DNA from: Erwinia sp. ErVv1
GTDB lineage: Bacteria > Pseudomonadota > Gammaproteobacteria > Enterobacterales > Enterobacteriaceae
NCBI RefSeq assembly: GCF_900068895.1
Contig: NZ_CDPK01000002.1
Coordinates: forward strand, 58,145 to 92,345
DNA length: 34,201 bases
Direction of reading: 5' to 3'
The position numbers were made by a program, and so were the translations under genes. Under the pieces are notes generated by a model that worked only from the letters and a program-made list of their open reading frames with translations, did not search any database and was not told the DNA's origin. The first letter of the stretch is position 1; each line of letters opens with the position of its first letter. Positions 17,899-26,189 of this stretch are shown here, piece after piece.

Positions 17899-18860
17899 CC
17901 ATTAAACCGGCAACAGTGCGTTCCTGGTCAATGTTGGGCTCTCGTGGAACATTCGGTATTACGCTGTTGGATCTGGCGGAGCATCATCCTGAAGTTGTTG
18001 CTCTGTCCGGCGATCTTTGCAAGTCCTCAGGACTTGATCGTTTTGCCGTCAGTTATCCGGATCGTTTTTTTAATGCTGGCATCGCTGAACAGAATATGGT
18101 CGGCGTAGCTGCCGGTCTGGCCGCTGGCGGCTGCATCCCGTTTGTCACCTCTTTTGCCAATTTTCTGACTTTCCGCGCAGCGGAACAGGTGCGTCTGAAC
18201 CTCGGCTATATGCAGCAAAATGTGAAGCTGGTTGGCCTGGCTTCCGGGCTGGCGACCGGTATGTTTGGTGCCACGCATCATGGAATCGAAGATCTGGCCG
18301 CGATGCGTGCGGTTTCTAATATCACCATTTTGTCTCCTGCAGATTGTACGGCTACCGTAAAAATGACTGAGGCCGCCCTTAACCATTGCGGTCCTGTCTA
18401 TTTGCGTCTGACCGGCAATATGCGCGCTCCCATTGTCTATAAAGAAGATTTTGTGCTGAAAATTGGGCGGGCGAACATCCTGCGTGAAGGGAAGGCAGTA
18501 GGGATTGTCGCGACCGGCAGCATGGTACACGTTGCCCTGCAAGCTGCCGATCTACTGGCAGAAAAGGGGATCAGCGCGCGTGTGGTGGATATGCACACCA
18601 TCAAGCCACTCGATTACGCTGTTCTGGATGAGATGTCGGATATTCCCCTGTTGGTGACGGTGGAAGAACACAGTGAAACCGGAGGGCTGGGAAGTGCCGT
18701 GGCCGAATATCTTGCCGATAAAACGCACAAACCTGTGCAGTTGATCGTGGGTATCCCGCAGGGGTACCCCCATGCCGGCGATTATGCCTGGATGCTTGAG
18801 CAGGCCGGTCTGACGGCTACACAGATTTCCGATCGTGTCCTGACCTTTATGCGGCGTTGA
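17892..18860 (+). CDS. Transketolase-like protein, C-terminal subunit
   Basis: This 322-aa protein holds the pyrimidine-binding and C-terminal domains of a split transketolase. The catalytic glutamate that activates thiamine diphosphate is E66 in NAGIAEQNMVGVAAGLA. The later VDMHTIKPLD and TVEEHSETGGLGSAVAEYL segments belong to the C-terminal domain. With the preceding subunit it should form a complete ThDP enzyme that breaks a ketose and passes the two-carbon ketol to an aldehyde acceptor. In this island an aldehyde could come from the LuxC-like reductase encoded downstream, but that link is inference. The stop overlaps the next start as TGATG. Confidence 0.93.
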   Translation: MLTIKPATVRSWSMLGSRGTFGITLLDLAEHHPEVVALSGDLCKSSGLDRFAVSYPDRFFNAGIAEQNMVGVAAGLAAGGCIPFVTSFANFLTFRAAEQVRLNLGYMQQNVKLVGLASGLATGMFGATHHGIEDLAAMRAVSNITILSPADCTATVKMTEAALNHCGPVYLRLTGNMRAPIVYKEDFVLKIGRANILREGKAVGIVATGSMVHVALQAADLLAEKGISARVVDMHTIKPLDYAVLDEMSDIPLLVTVEEHSETGGLGSAVAEYLADKTHKPVQLIVGIPQGYPHAGDYAWMLEQAGLTATQISDRVLTFMRR

Positions 18861-20266
18861 TGGCGATGTTCTGGCAACTTGAAAAGCATGCTGAAACTCA
18901 GGCCCTGATCGATGAGCAGGGCTGTACGTTCTCCTATGGCGACCTTGCTGAGGTATGTCGTCAACTGGAGCCATACCTGCCGGCATCCGGGTTGGTGTTT
19001 ATTCTCTGCCGCAACACTGTTGCTGCGCTGGTGGGGTATCTGGCCTGTTTGCGTAAAGGCGCGGTACCCCTGTTACTCGATGCCGATCTGGACCCTCAGC
19101 GGCTAGGGTCCTTAGCTGAAACATATCATCCAGGTCTGATTTGGCAGCCGATGGCAGCAGGCTCTGACCCTGTCTGGCAGTGGCGTGATTATCAACTGAT
19201 CGCCACCAGGTTAACGACTTATCCGCTCCATCGCGATCTGGCGCTGCTAATGACCACCTCCGGCTCAACGGGCAGCCCCAAACTGGTGCGCCTCAGCAGG
19301 CGTAACCTGCAGTGTAATGCCGACAGCATTAAGCAGTACCTGGCTCTGGACGCCACCGAGCGCCCACTGGTTCATCTTCCTCTGCACTATGTCTACGGTT
19401 TGTCCATCGTCAACAGCCATTTGTTGGCAGGGGCAACCCTGGTGATGACCACGCAAAGCGTGATGCAGCGGGAATTCTGGCAGGGAATTGAGCGCAACCA
19501 GGTGACGTCACTGTCCGGTGTGCCCTATACCTGGGAAATGCTACACCGTCTGCGTTTCAGCCGCATGTCGCTGCCTTCTTTGCGTACGCTGACTCAGGCG
19601 GGTGGCAAGCTCTCGCCCGCGCTGCATCAGCACTTTGCCGACTATGCGCGACAGAATGGCAAGCAATTTATCGTGATGTACGGCGCTGCAGAAGCCACTT
19701 CCCGTATGGCCTGGCTACCCGCTGAGCTGGCGGTGGAAAAATGTGGGGCAATCGGCCAGGCCATCCCAGGCGGTCACCTGTTTCTCAAAGATGATCAGGG
19801 GGAGCTGGTTGTACAGCCTGCGGTGCAGGGTGAACTCTGTTACCGCGGCGAGAATGTGATGATGGGCTACGCCAGTTCAGGCGATGACCTGGTTTGTGGG
19901 GACCAACTGCATGGCGAATTGCTTACCGGTGACCTGGCTGTGTTCGACGAACAGGGTTGTTTCACCGTGGTAGGGCGGAAAAAGCGTTTTCTGAAGATAT
20001 TTGGCAACCGGGTTGGGCTTGACGAGATGGAAATGCTGCTCAAAAACCGGTTCAGCGGGTTGGCATGTGCCTGCATCGGAAGGGATGATCGGTTAACTAT
20101 CGTGCTGACCGACCCGGATCTGCAAAATGAAGTCCTGCGCTATGCGGCGCAAAGCACCCGCTTACATCCTTCAGCATTTCGCTTTCGCATCGTCCCGGCC
20201 ATTCCGCTGACCGCCACTGGTAAAACACATTATGAGAGGTTGAACGAAGATGACGCCGGGATTTGA
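18860..20266 (+). CDS. AMP-forming acyl ligase (acyl-CoA/acyl-ACP synthetase family)
   Basis: This adenylate-forming enzyme of 468 aa is a little short for the family. It shows the phosphate-binding motif TTSGSTGSPK at about 132-141, the YGAAEAT motif at about 274-280, LLTGD at about 354-358, GRKKRFLKIFGNRVGLDE before the hinge, and the catalytic lysine K455 in TATGK. It would activate a carboxylic acid as acyl-AMP and pass it to CoA or to the ACP encoded at 15332. The ATG at 18860 overlaps the transketolase stop (TGATG); a TTG three bases earlier and an ATG six bases later are possible too. It overlaps the LuxE-like gene by 17 bases. Substrate unknown. Confidence 0.88.
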   Translation: MAMFWQLEKHAETQALIDEQGCTFSYGDLAEVCRQLEPYLPASGLVFILCRNTVAALVGYLACLRKGAVPLLLDADLDPQRLGSLAETYHPGLIWQPMAAGSDPVWQWRDYQLIATRLTTYPLHRDLALLMTTSGSTGSPKLVRLSRRNLQCNADSIKQYLALDATERPLVHLPLHYVYGLSIVNSHLLAGATLVMTTQSVMQREFWQGIERNQVTSLSGVPYTWEMLHRLRFSRMSLPSLRTLTQAGGKLSPALHQHFADYARQNGKQFIVMYGAAEATSRMAWLPAELAVEKCGAIGQAIPGGHLFLKDDQGELVVQPAVQGELCYRGENVMMGYASSGDDLVCGDQLHGELLTGDLAVFDEQGCFTVVGRKKRFLKIFGNRVGLDEMEMLLKNRFSGLACACIGRDDRLTIVLTDPDLQNEVLRYAAQSTRLHPSAFRFRIVPAIPLTATGKTHYERLNEDDAGI

Positions 20267-21335
20267 GGAAGGGCTGAAGCTGGCGCCGTTTTCTTTAAAC
20301 CGTGTTGATAAACAGGCATTTTTGCTGCAGCGGGTGCGCGAGTTGTGTCTGCATCATCAGCAGCACTGTCAGGCTTATCAGCGTATCCTTGCGGCTCAGG
20401 GGTGTAACCTGCAGACCGTGGAGACGCTGTCTGCGCTGCCATTCTTGCCCGTTTCACTGTTTAAGACGCTTTCCCTAAGCAGTGTTGCCGCAGAGGCGGT
20501 GGTCAAAACAATGACCTCCTCCGGCACCTCTGGCCAGCAGGTTTCGCGCATCCTGCTGGATAAAAGCACCGCCAACCTGCAACAAAAGGTTCTGGTAAAG
20601 ATTGTCAGCGATTTTATCGGTACTGCCCGCCTACCCATGCTGATCATCGATTCCTCTGTGGTGATGAAGGACCGCAGCCTGTTTTCTGCCCGAGGTGCCG
20701 GGATCCTGGGTTTCTCACTGTTTGGCAGGAATATCACTTTTGCGCTGGACGAGCAGATGGCATTGGATCATCAGGCGCTGAAGGCTTTTCTGATGAAGCA
20801 TCGCGGTCAGCCAATCCTGCTGTTTGGCTTCACTTTTATGGTCTGGCAGCACTTCTGGCAACAGTTGAAGGCCACTCCCGGCCTTTACGACCTCTCGCAG
20901 GCCACCCTGGTCCACGGCGGCGGCTGGAAAAAATTACAATCGCAGGCGGTGTCACCGGAACAGTTTGCCCGCAGTTTGCAGCAGGTCACTGGCCTGCAAC
21001 GCGTCAGCGACTACTACGGGATGGTAGAGCAGACCGGTTGTATTTACATGCAATGCGAGCATGGCCGAATGCACGCCAGCCTCTGGTCGGATGTCATTAT
21101 TCGTGATCCACAGGATTTCTCTGTCTGTGAGGTGGGGGAACGCGGCATCATTCAGGTGATTTCCGCGCTTCCGGAATCCTATCCTGGCCAGTCGCTGCTG
21201 ACCGAGGATGAAGGCGTACTGCTGGGGGAGGATAATTGTCCTTGTGGACGAAAAGGCAAGTATTTTCGCGTGCTCGGGCGCTTAAAGAATGCCGAGTTGA
21301 GAGGATGCAGTGACACTTATGCCGCACAACTTTAA
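20250..21335 (+). CDS. LuxE-like acyl-protein synthetase
   Basis: This 361-aa protein matches the LuxE family (about 370 aa), which adenylates a fatty acid and hands the acyl group to a cysteine of the LuxC reductase. Visible family features are TSSGTSG at 89-95, VHGGGWKK at 221-228, DYYGMVEQTG at 254-263, and a cysteine-containing end (CPCGRKGKYFRVLGRLKNAE, about 330-349). It overlaps both neighbours, the ligase by 17 bases and the LuxC-like gene by 26, so tight co-translation is likely. There is no luciferase here; LuxE/LuxC pairs outside lux operons occur in polysaccharide and secondary-metabolite clusters. The real acyl donor (free acid, CoA or ACP) is not clear. Confidence 0.9.
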   Translation: MTPGFEEGLKLAPFSLNRVDKQAFLLQRVRELCLHHQQHCQAYQRILAAQGCNLQTVETLSALPFLPVSLFKTLSLSSVAAEAVVKTMTSSGTSGQQVSRILLDKSTANLQQKVLVKIVSDFIGTARLPMLIIDSSVVMKDRSLFSARGAGILGFSLFGRNITFALDEQMALDHQALKAFLMKHRGQPILLFGFTFMVWQHFWQQLKATPGLYDLSQATLVHGGGWKKLQSQAVSPEQFARSLQQVTGLQRVSDYYGMVEQTGCIYMQCEHGRMHASLWSDVIIRDPQDFSVCEVGERGIIQVISALPESYPGQSLLTEDEGVLLGEDNCPCGRKGKYFRVLGRLKNAELRGCSDTYAAQL

Positions 21336-22518
21336 TGACGTTGAATTTCTGCTGGGGGATGCTGAAAAGTTGCGTGCGATCGGCAGCATCCCCGCTCGTG
21401 CGCCTTTCTCGCCTGAAATTCTGGCTTTTGTTGCCTGTTTTTCTCAGGCCCTGCTGCGCCAGCCTGAGGTAAAAGCGTGGAGTGATGTTGCCAGTCTGGC
21501 TTTCTGGTGTCGTCCTGCATCTCTGCAACAGATGCAGGACACTTATCCCGATCTGGCGATGCGACAGGGGCGGGGTGTGGCTTTCCATATAGCCCCTGCC
21601 AATGTGGCGGTAAATTTTGCCTATAGCCTGCTGGTCGGTTTACTGACGGGCAACGCCAATGTGGTTCGCCTGCCGGGCAAAAGCTTTCATCAGGTAGAGA
21701 TGATCTGTCAGGCACTCAAGGAAGCACTGGTGCTTTACCCGCACTTCGCGTCTGCCATTGTGCTGGTCCGTTATGACAAGCAGCGGGCGATTAACGATGC
21801 GCTTTCCGGCGTGTGTCAAACCCGACTGATTTGGGGCGGCGATGCAACCATTATGGCCTTGCGCCAGTCACCGCTGCCGCCGAGATCGCTGGATATTGCC
21901 TTCGCCAATCGTCACTCATTTGCGGTAATCGATGCCGAGGGATATCTGCAAAAGGCTGACAAGGCCAGAATTGCGCTGGATTTCTATAACGATACGCTGC
22001 ACAGCGATCAAAATGCCTGCTCTTCGCCAGGACTGGTGGTCTGGCTGGGGAGCGACGCCGCGCTGCGCGAGCAAGCCCGTCAGCAGTTCTGGCACTATTT
22101 TAATCGGGTCAGCGCGGCACGTTATACTCTGCAGGCCGTCAGTGCGGTTGAAAAGCTGAACGCGTTCTGTCTGCTGAGTGCCGAAGTGGCGGGGGTGGTC
22201 CGTCAGCCGGTCAGGGACAACAGGCTGGTTCGGGTGGAATTGCCTGAACTGACAGGCGACAGCCTGAATTACAGCGGTACCTGCGGTTATTTTCTGGAGT
22301 ATCAGGCGAACAGTATTGATGAAATCGCGCCGGTTTGTGGCCAAACCACGCAGACCCTCTCTTACTGCGGATTGTCCAGGGAAACGATCGAAGATTTTAT
22401 CCGCCGCCGCCGTCCGTCAGGTATTGACCGGATTGTTCCGGTGGGGCAGGCGTTACACTTCACCCTGTTGTGGGATGGCTACGATCTGATTCGATTGTTA
22501 ACGCTGATCCGCGCCTGA
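21310..22518 (+). CDS. LuxC-like acyl-CoA/acyl-protein reductase
   Basis: This 402-aa protein fits the LuxC family (usually 450-480 aa) though somewhat short. It belongs to the aldehyde-dehydrogenase-like fold and reduces an enzyme-bound acyl thioester to an aldehyde with NADPH. The likely catalytic cysteine is C237 in SDQNACSSPG, and the nucleotide-binding stretch FHIAPANVAVNFAYSLL starts at about residue 92. I kept the GTG start at 21310 because GAGAGG precedes it at good spacing; the ATG at 21319 would lie too far from it. It is the last gene of the island's packed operon. With LuxE it should make an aldehyde, an unusual product for a flagellin-modification locus. Confidence 0.9.
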   Translation: MTLMPHNFNDVEFLLGDAEKLRAIGSIPARAPFSPEILAFVACFSQALLRQPEVKAWSDVASLAFWCRPASLQQMQDTYPDLAMRQGRGVAFHIAPANVAVNFAYSLLVGLLTGNANVVRLPGKSFHQVEMICQALKEALVLYPHFASAIVLVRYDKQRAINDALSGVCQTRLIWGGDATIMALRQSPLPPRSLDIAFANRHSFAVIDAEGYLQKADKARIALDFYNDTLHSDQNACSSPGLVVWLGSDAALREQARQQFWHYFNRVSAARYTLQAVSAVEKLNAFCLLSAEVAGVVRQPVRDNRLVRVELPELTGDSLNYSGTCGYFLEYQANSIDEIAPVCGQTTQTLSYCGLSRETIEDFIRRRRPSGIDRIVPVGQALHFTLLWDGYDLIRLLTLIRA

Positions 22519-22596
22519 TTTTTGCTGGGTCAGGCTAAAGGGTACCCCGCTGGTAAAGGGCAACAGCCTTCTATGAACAAACTTTTCACTCGACCT

Positions 22597-22623
22597 TACA
22601 GAATCTTTACGCATTGCCGATAA
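22597..22623 (+). promoter_or_regulatory. Sigma-28 (FliA)-type promoter of the HNH gene
   Basis: TACAGAAT, 11 bases, GCCGATAA. The -10 is a perfect FliA match; the -35 matches 5 of 8 to TAAAGTTT and is nearly identical to the -35 of the fliA promoter at 23764 (TACAGAAA). It ends 82 bases before the ATG of the HNH protein and lies after the end of the glycosylation island. Confidence 0.75.
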
Positions 22624-22705
22624 CTGAACATATTGCCACCGTTTCGCGTCTCACCCCAGCCTGTAGCGCAGGGGGGCGAAATTTTATCCTGTTCTGGAGT
22701 GTCCG

Positions 22706-23719
22706 ATGCGCTTCAATTATGACTTGTTACCCGGGGAGCAGCTGTCGTTCGATGAAATCAGCGAACGCTACAGCCAGCGGTACCCCGACGATAAATCGCT
22801 GACCAGCCGGGGCTTACTCAGCCCGTCCACTTCCAGTAAAAACTGGACGATCCGCGCCGTCTTTGCAAGTAAAGACAGCAAGATCCCGCTGGAAGATCTG
22901 TTGTTTATTGCCAGCGATAATGAACGTAAGAATTATTTGCAGCGGTTTGAACACTATCTTGTTCGTCAGGAAAGCTTTCTCTATTTCCGGCGTCCTGCCG
23001 ATCCGGCGCCGTGGAATACATGGAAGGTGATGGGCGAGAGCAAGGTGCTGGCTATGCTCGATCCCGCGTCGATCATGGCACAAAGCCTGCTGCAGCAGCG
23101 GGGGTATACGCTGTCCCTGCTGCGCAGCGAAGATGAGGAAGAGTACTGGCAGCTGTATGACCAGCAGTCGAAACCCTGCTTTGAATATTCCCGTCAGCTG
23201 CAGTTTATTGTGGTACTGAATTCGCCGATGCTGCCGCCTCCGGCCGGGGTCATTCAGGGAACTCAGGTGGGGCGTCGGGTTAAAGCCCGGCTGTGGCATC
23301 GTGCCAGCAATCAGGAGTTCAGTAAGGCAGTCCGCGAGCGTTATGGCGCCTGCGTGATCACCGGCACGCTGCTAACGGATGAGCATCAGTGGCCGTGGGT
23401 GGAAGCCTGTCATATCGACACGCGTGAAAGCGAGCAGGGTGTCATGCTGGATAACAGCACCGACAATGGCCTGTTCCTGCGCAGCGATTTGCAACGCCTC
23501 TTTACCAGCCGTCGGCTGAGCATTGATGCGCAAAACGGCACGGTTCAATTCCGCCGCGCGCTGCAGGAGGATCACACTTTGCTGCCGTTTTATCAGGAGC
23601 TGGAAGGGAAGGTGTGCGCACTGTGGCACCTGGTACCCGAGGCCACGCGCGACAAACTTCGTCTGCCTGACTTCCTGAATGGCGGTTGCGCAACGCGCCG
23701 CTTTCTTAAACAAAATTGA
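22706..23719 (+). CDS. HNH-domain protein of unknown role, in the flagellar regulon
   Basis: The protein has 337 aa, with no signal peptide and no membrane segments. The C-terminal part carries an HNH_2-like module: YGACVITG (213-220), WVEACHIDTR (231-240, with H236) and STDNGLFLRSDLQRLF (251-266, with N254). In this family the last segment normally reads NGLLLRxDLHRLFD; here the histidine is Q263, so nuclease activity may be altered or lost. The N-terminal 200 residues match nothing I recognise. GGAG stands six bases before the ATG and a sigma-28-type promoter precedes it, so it should be made with late flagellar genes. Its position between the island and fliA is unusual. It could be a nuclease, a DNA-binding regulator or a passenger from the insertion. 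Confidence 0.8.
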   Translation: MRFNYDLLPGEQLSFDEISERYSQRYPDDKSLTSRGLLSPSTSSKNWTIRAVFASKDSKIPLEDLLFIASDNERKNYLQRFEHYLVRQESFLYFRRPADPAPWNTWKVMGESKVLAMLDPASIMAQSLLQQRGYTLSLLRSEDEEEYWQLYDQQSKPCFEYSRQLQFIVVLNSPMLPPPAGVIQGTQVGRRVKARLWHRASNQEFSKAVRERYGACVITGTLLTDEHQWPWVEACHIDTRESEQGVMLDNSTDNGLFLRSDLQRLFTSRRLSIDAQNGTVQFRRALQEDHTLLPFYQELEGKVCALWHLVPEATRDKLRLPDFLNGGCATRRFLKQN

Positions 23720-23763
23720 AATAAACCGCCTTTATTAGCGCTATTCCACCAATCAATCTTCCC

Positions 23764-23790
23764 TACAGAAACAGATAATCGTGCCGATAA
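23764..23790 (+). promoter_or_regulatory. Sigma-28 (FliA) promoter of fliA
   Basis: TACAGAAA, 11 bases, GCCGATAA: perfect -10 and partial -35. It ends 24 bases before the fliA start and would give autoregulation, as known for enteric fliA, in addition to FlhDC control that I cannot map here. Confidence 0.8.
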
Positions 23791-23814
23791 CTTAACTAAC
23801 GCAGGGTAGTCAGA

Positions 23815-24537
23815 GTGAACGATCTCTATACCGCCGATGGGGTGATGGACAAAAACTCGCTGTGGCAGCGTTACGTACCGCTGGTACGTCACGAAGCGCT
23901 GCGTCTGCAGGTCAGATTACCTGCCAGCGTTGAACTGGATGACCTGCTACAGGCAGGGGGAATAGGGCTGCTTAACGCCGTGGAGCGCTACGACGCGCTA
24001 CAGGGAACGGCCTTCACCACCTACGCCGTACAGCGCATCCGTGGGGCCATGCTTGACGAACTGCGCAGCCGCGACTGGGCACCGCGCAGCGTGCGACGTA
24101 ACGCACGTGACGTTGCGGGCGCTATGCACCGCGTTGAACAGTCACTTGGCCGCTCGGCAACCGAGCAGGAAGTTGCGGCACAGCTGGACGTGTCGTTAGA
24201 GGATTACCGGCAGATCCTGCTGGATACCAATAACAGCCAGCTGTTCTCCTACGACGAATTTCGGGAAGAACACGGCGACAGCGCCGAGCTGGTGACGGAA
24301 GGCCATGAAGAGGCTAATCCGCTTCACCAGCTGCTGGAAGGGAACCTTCGCGAACGCGTCATTGAAGCGATCGAGGCGTTGCCCGACCGCGAAAAAATGG
24401 TGCTGACGCTTTACTACCAGGAAGAGCTGAATCTGAAAGAGATTGGCGCAGTGCTTGAGGTCGGGGAGTCCCGGGTCAGTCAGCTGCACAGTCAGGCGAT
24501 AAAACGCCTGCGCGCCCGGTTAGCGGGAGCGCGCTGA
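23815..24537 (+). CDS. fliA: Flagellar sigma factor FliA (sigma-28)
   Basis: FliA (240 aa; E. coli 239) directs RNA polymerase to late flagellar and chemotaxis promoters and is held inactive by FlgM until the hook is finished. The sigma-70 regions are evident: SLWQRYVPLVRHEALRLQVR and VELDDLLQAGGIGLL (region 2, about 15-55), TTYAVQRIRGAMLDELRSRDW (to about 90), region 3, and the region 4 helix-turn-helix LNLKEIGAVLEVGESRVSQL near the C-terminus. The start codon is GTG, as in E. coli. The matching sigma-28 sites at fliC, fliD, the HNH gene and fliA itself are its expected targets. Confidence 0.98.
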   Translation: MNDLYTADGVMDKNSLWQRYVPLVRHEALRLQVRLPASVELDDLLQAGGIGLLNAVERYDALQGTAFTTYAVQRIRGAMLDELRSRDWAPRSVRRNARDVAGAMHRVEQSLGRSATEQEVAAQLDVSLEDYRQILLDTNNSQLFSYDEFREEHGDSAELVTEGHEEANPLHQLLEGNLRERVIEAIEALPDREKMVLTLYYQEELNLKEIGAVLEVGESRVSQLHSQAIKRLRARLAGAR

Positions 24538-24579
24538 CGGAGTCAGCTTTGCACTCTCAACACCAACCGGGGACTCAAA

Positions 24580-25083
24580 ATGAGATCCAGTACAAAAATG
24601 AGGCCGCTGAGCCGTTATTTGAAAGACTACAAACACAGCCAGAGTAACTGTTCGCACTGTGGCAAGGTGCTGGATCGTATGGCGCTGGTGTTTCGCGGTC
24701 AGATAATAAACAAGGAGGCTATAGCCCGGATGGATCAGCTGATCGACGATCAGGTGTGGCTGAAACTGCAAAATGAACTGACGGCGCTGTGCCGCTTTTG
24801 CAGTGATATTTATTGCAATACGCATCCAAATTATTTCGACATCATGGCATTCAAACAGTATCTGTTTGAGCAGACCGAGATGAGTCATAGCACGATCCGT
24901 GAATACGTTGTGCGTCTGCGTCGCCTTGACGATATGCTGTCGGCGCGCAATTTCCCTGCTGAAAAGCTCAGCGGGAACAGCTGGCACGAATGCCTGGAAA
25001 ATGACCTTCCTGACGCCGGGAACAATAATTACCGCATCGCCCTGCGCAAATATGACCAATTTTTAGGCTGGCAGCGTAATTAG
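24580..25083 (+). CDS. fliZ: Flagellar regulator FliZ
   Basis: FliZ (167 aa; E. coli 183, Salmonella about 170) promotes flagellar class 2 expression and represses sigma-S-dependent genes by competing for their promoters. The core-binding-like features are typical: RPLSRYLKDYKHSQ at the start, paired cysteines (CSHC at about 24-27, CRFC at about 71-74), and FKQYLFEQTEMSHSTIREYVVRLRRLD (about 91-117), which includes the DNA-binding helix with its arginines. It ends with NNYRIALRKYDQFL. It is 42 bases after fliA and probably in the same transcript. The C-terminus is somewhat shorter than in E. coli. Confidence 0.96.
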   Translation: MRSSTKMRPLSRYLKDYKHSQSNCSHCGKVLDRMALVFRGQIINKEAIARMDQLIDDQVWLKLQNELTALCRFCSDIYCNTHPNYFDIMAFKQYLFEQTEMSHSTIREYVVRLRRLDDMLSARNFPAEKLSGNSWHECLENDLPDAGNNNYRIALRKYDQFLGWQRN

Positions 25084-25173
25084 GTTCGCGCTGAACGCCT
25101 CTTTTACGTTACCTTTTGGCTCTCTTCTGTAAAACTGTAAGGATAACCGTTTGCGCTTTCCACGGAGGCTGCG

Positions 25174-26160
25174 TTGTCCTTACATCTTTTATCTTCCTTT
25201 CCTAAATTAGAGCTGCTGGGTGCGCCCACGCCGCTTGAGTATCTTCCCCGTCTCTCCGACCATCTTGGCCGCGATATCTTCATTAAACGTGACGATGTCA
25301 CGCCTGTTGCGCTGGGCGGCAATAAGCTGAGAAAGCTGGAGTATCTGGCCGCTGACGCGCTGCGGCAGGGCGCAGATGTTCTGTTAACCGCCGGGGCCAT
25401 CCAGTCTAACCACGTCCGACAGACGGCCGCCGTTGCCGCTAAGCTGGGGCTGAAATGCGTCGCGCTGCTGGAAAATCCGATCGATACCGCGTCAGAGAAT
25501 TATCTGAGCAACGGCAACCGTCTGCTGCTGGAGCTGATGGAGACCGAGGTGGTCATGGTCGATGCGCTACATGACCCGGATGCCCAGCTTGCGGAGCAGG
25601 CCACCCGGCTGGAGGCACAGGGCTTTCGTCCCTATGTGGTGCCGGTGGGCGGCTCGAACGCGCTGGGTGCGCTGGGCTACGTTGAATGCGCACAGGAGCT
25701 GGCACACCAGTCGGAAGGCGTGGTTGATTTTGCCGCAGTGGTGGTGGCTTCCGGTAGCGCAGGTACCCATGCGGGGCTGGCGGTGGGGCTGGAGCTGCTG
25801 CTACCGGAAACCGAACTGATTGGGGTCACCGTCTCACGCCGGGCAGCGGAGCAGCGGCCAAAAGTTGAGGCGATCCGCCAGCAGCTCTCCGCTTCGCTGG
25901 CGCTGACCTCCTCAGCGCCGGTTACCCTGTGGGATGACTATTTCGCGCCGCAGTACGGTATGCCAAACGAAGAAGGGCTGGAGGCCATCAGGCTGCTGGC
26001 ACGGCTTGAGGGCATCTTCCTTGACCCGGTTTATACCGGTAAAGCGATGGCCGGTCTGATTGATGGTATCAGCCAGCAGCGCTTCACGCGTGAAGGCCCC
26101 ATCGCCTTTATTCATACCGGCGGTGCGCCTGCGTTATTTGCTTATCACCATATGGTCTAA
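25174..26160 (+). CDS. dcyD: D-cysteine desulfhydrase
   Basis: This PLP enzyme (328 aa, the same length as E. coli DcyD) cleaves D-cysteine to pyruvate, hydrogen sulfide and ammonia. The PLP lysine is K51 in [18 protein letters not shown], with [21 protein letters not shown] next and the phosphate-binding [16 protein letters not shown] later. The start is a TTG at 25174: a clear GGAGG lies five bases upstream, and the resulting N-terminus aligns with the E. coli one from residue 1. It lies between fliZ and the cystine transporter genes, as in E. coli, linking D-cysteine detoxification to its uptake. Confidence 0.96.
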   Translation: MSLHLLSSFPKLELLGAPTPLEYLPRLSDHLGRDIFIKRDDVTPVALGGNKLRKLEYLAADALRQGADVLLTAGAIQSNHVRQTAAVAAKLGLKCVALLENPIDTASENYLSNGNRLLLELMETEVVMVDALHDPDAQLAEQATRLEAQGFRPYVVPVGGSNALGALGYVECAQELAHQSEGVVDFAAVVVASGSAGTHAGLAVGLELLLPETELIGVTVSRRAAEQRPKVEAIRQQLSASLALTSSAPVTLWDDYFAPQYGMPNEEGLEAIRLLARLEGIFLDPVYTGKAMAGLIDGISQQRFTREGPIAFIHTGGAPALFAYHHMV

Positions 26161-26189
26161 GCTGTATCGGGTAATTTATCGCTGCCATC

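Noticed and set aside
18860-22518. Bioluminescence operon
   Set aside because: Only LuxE- and LuxC-like genes are present; no luciferase (LuxA/LuxB) or LuxD, and the neighbours are sugar-modification genes.
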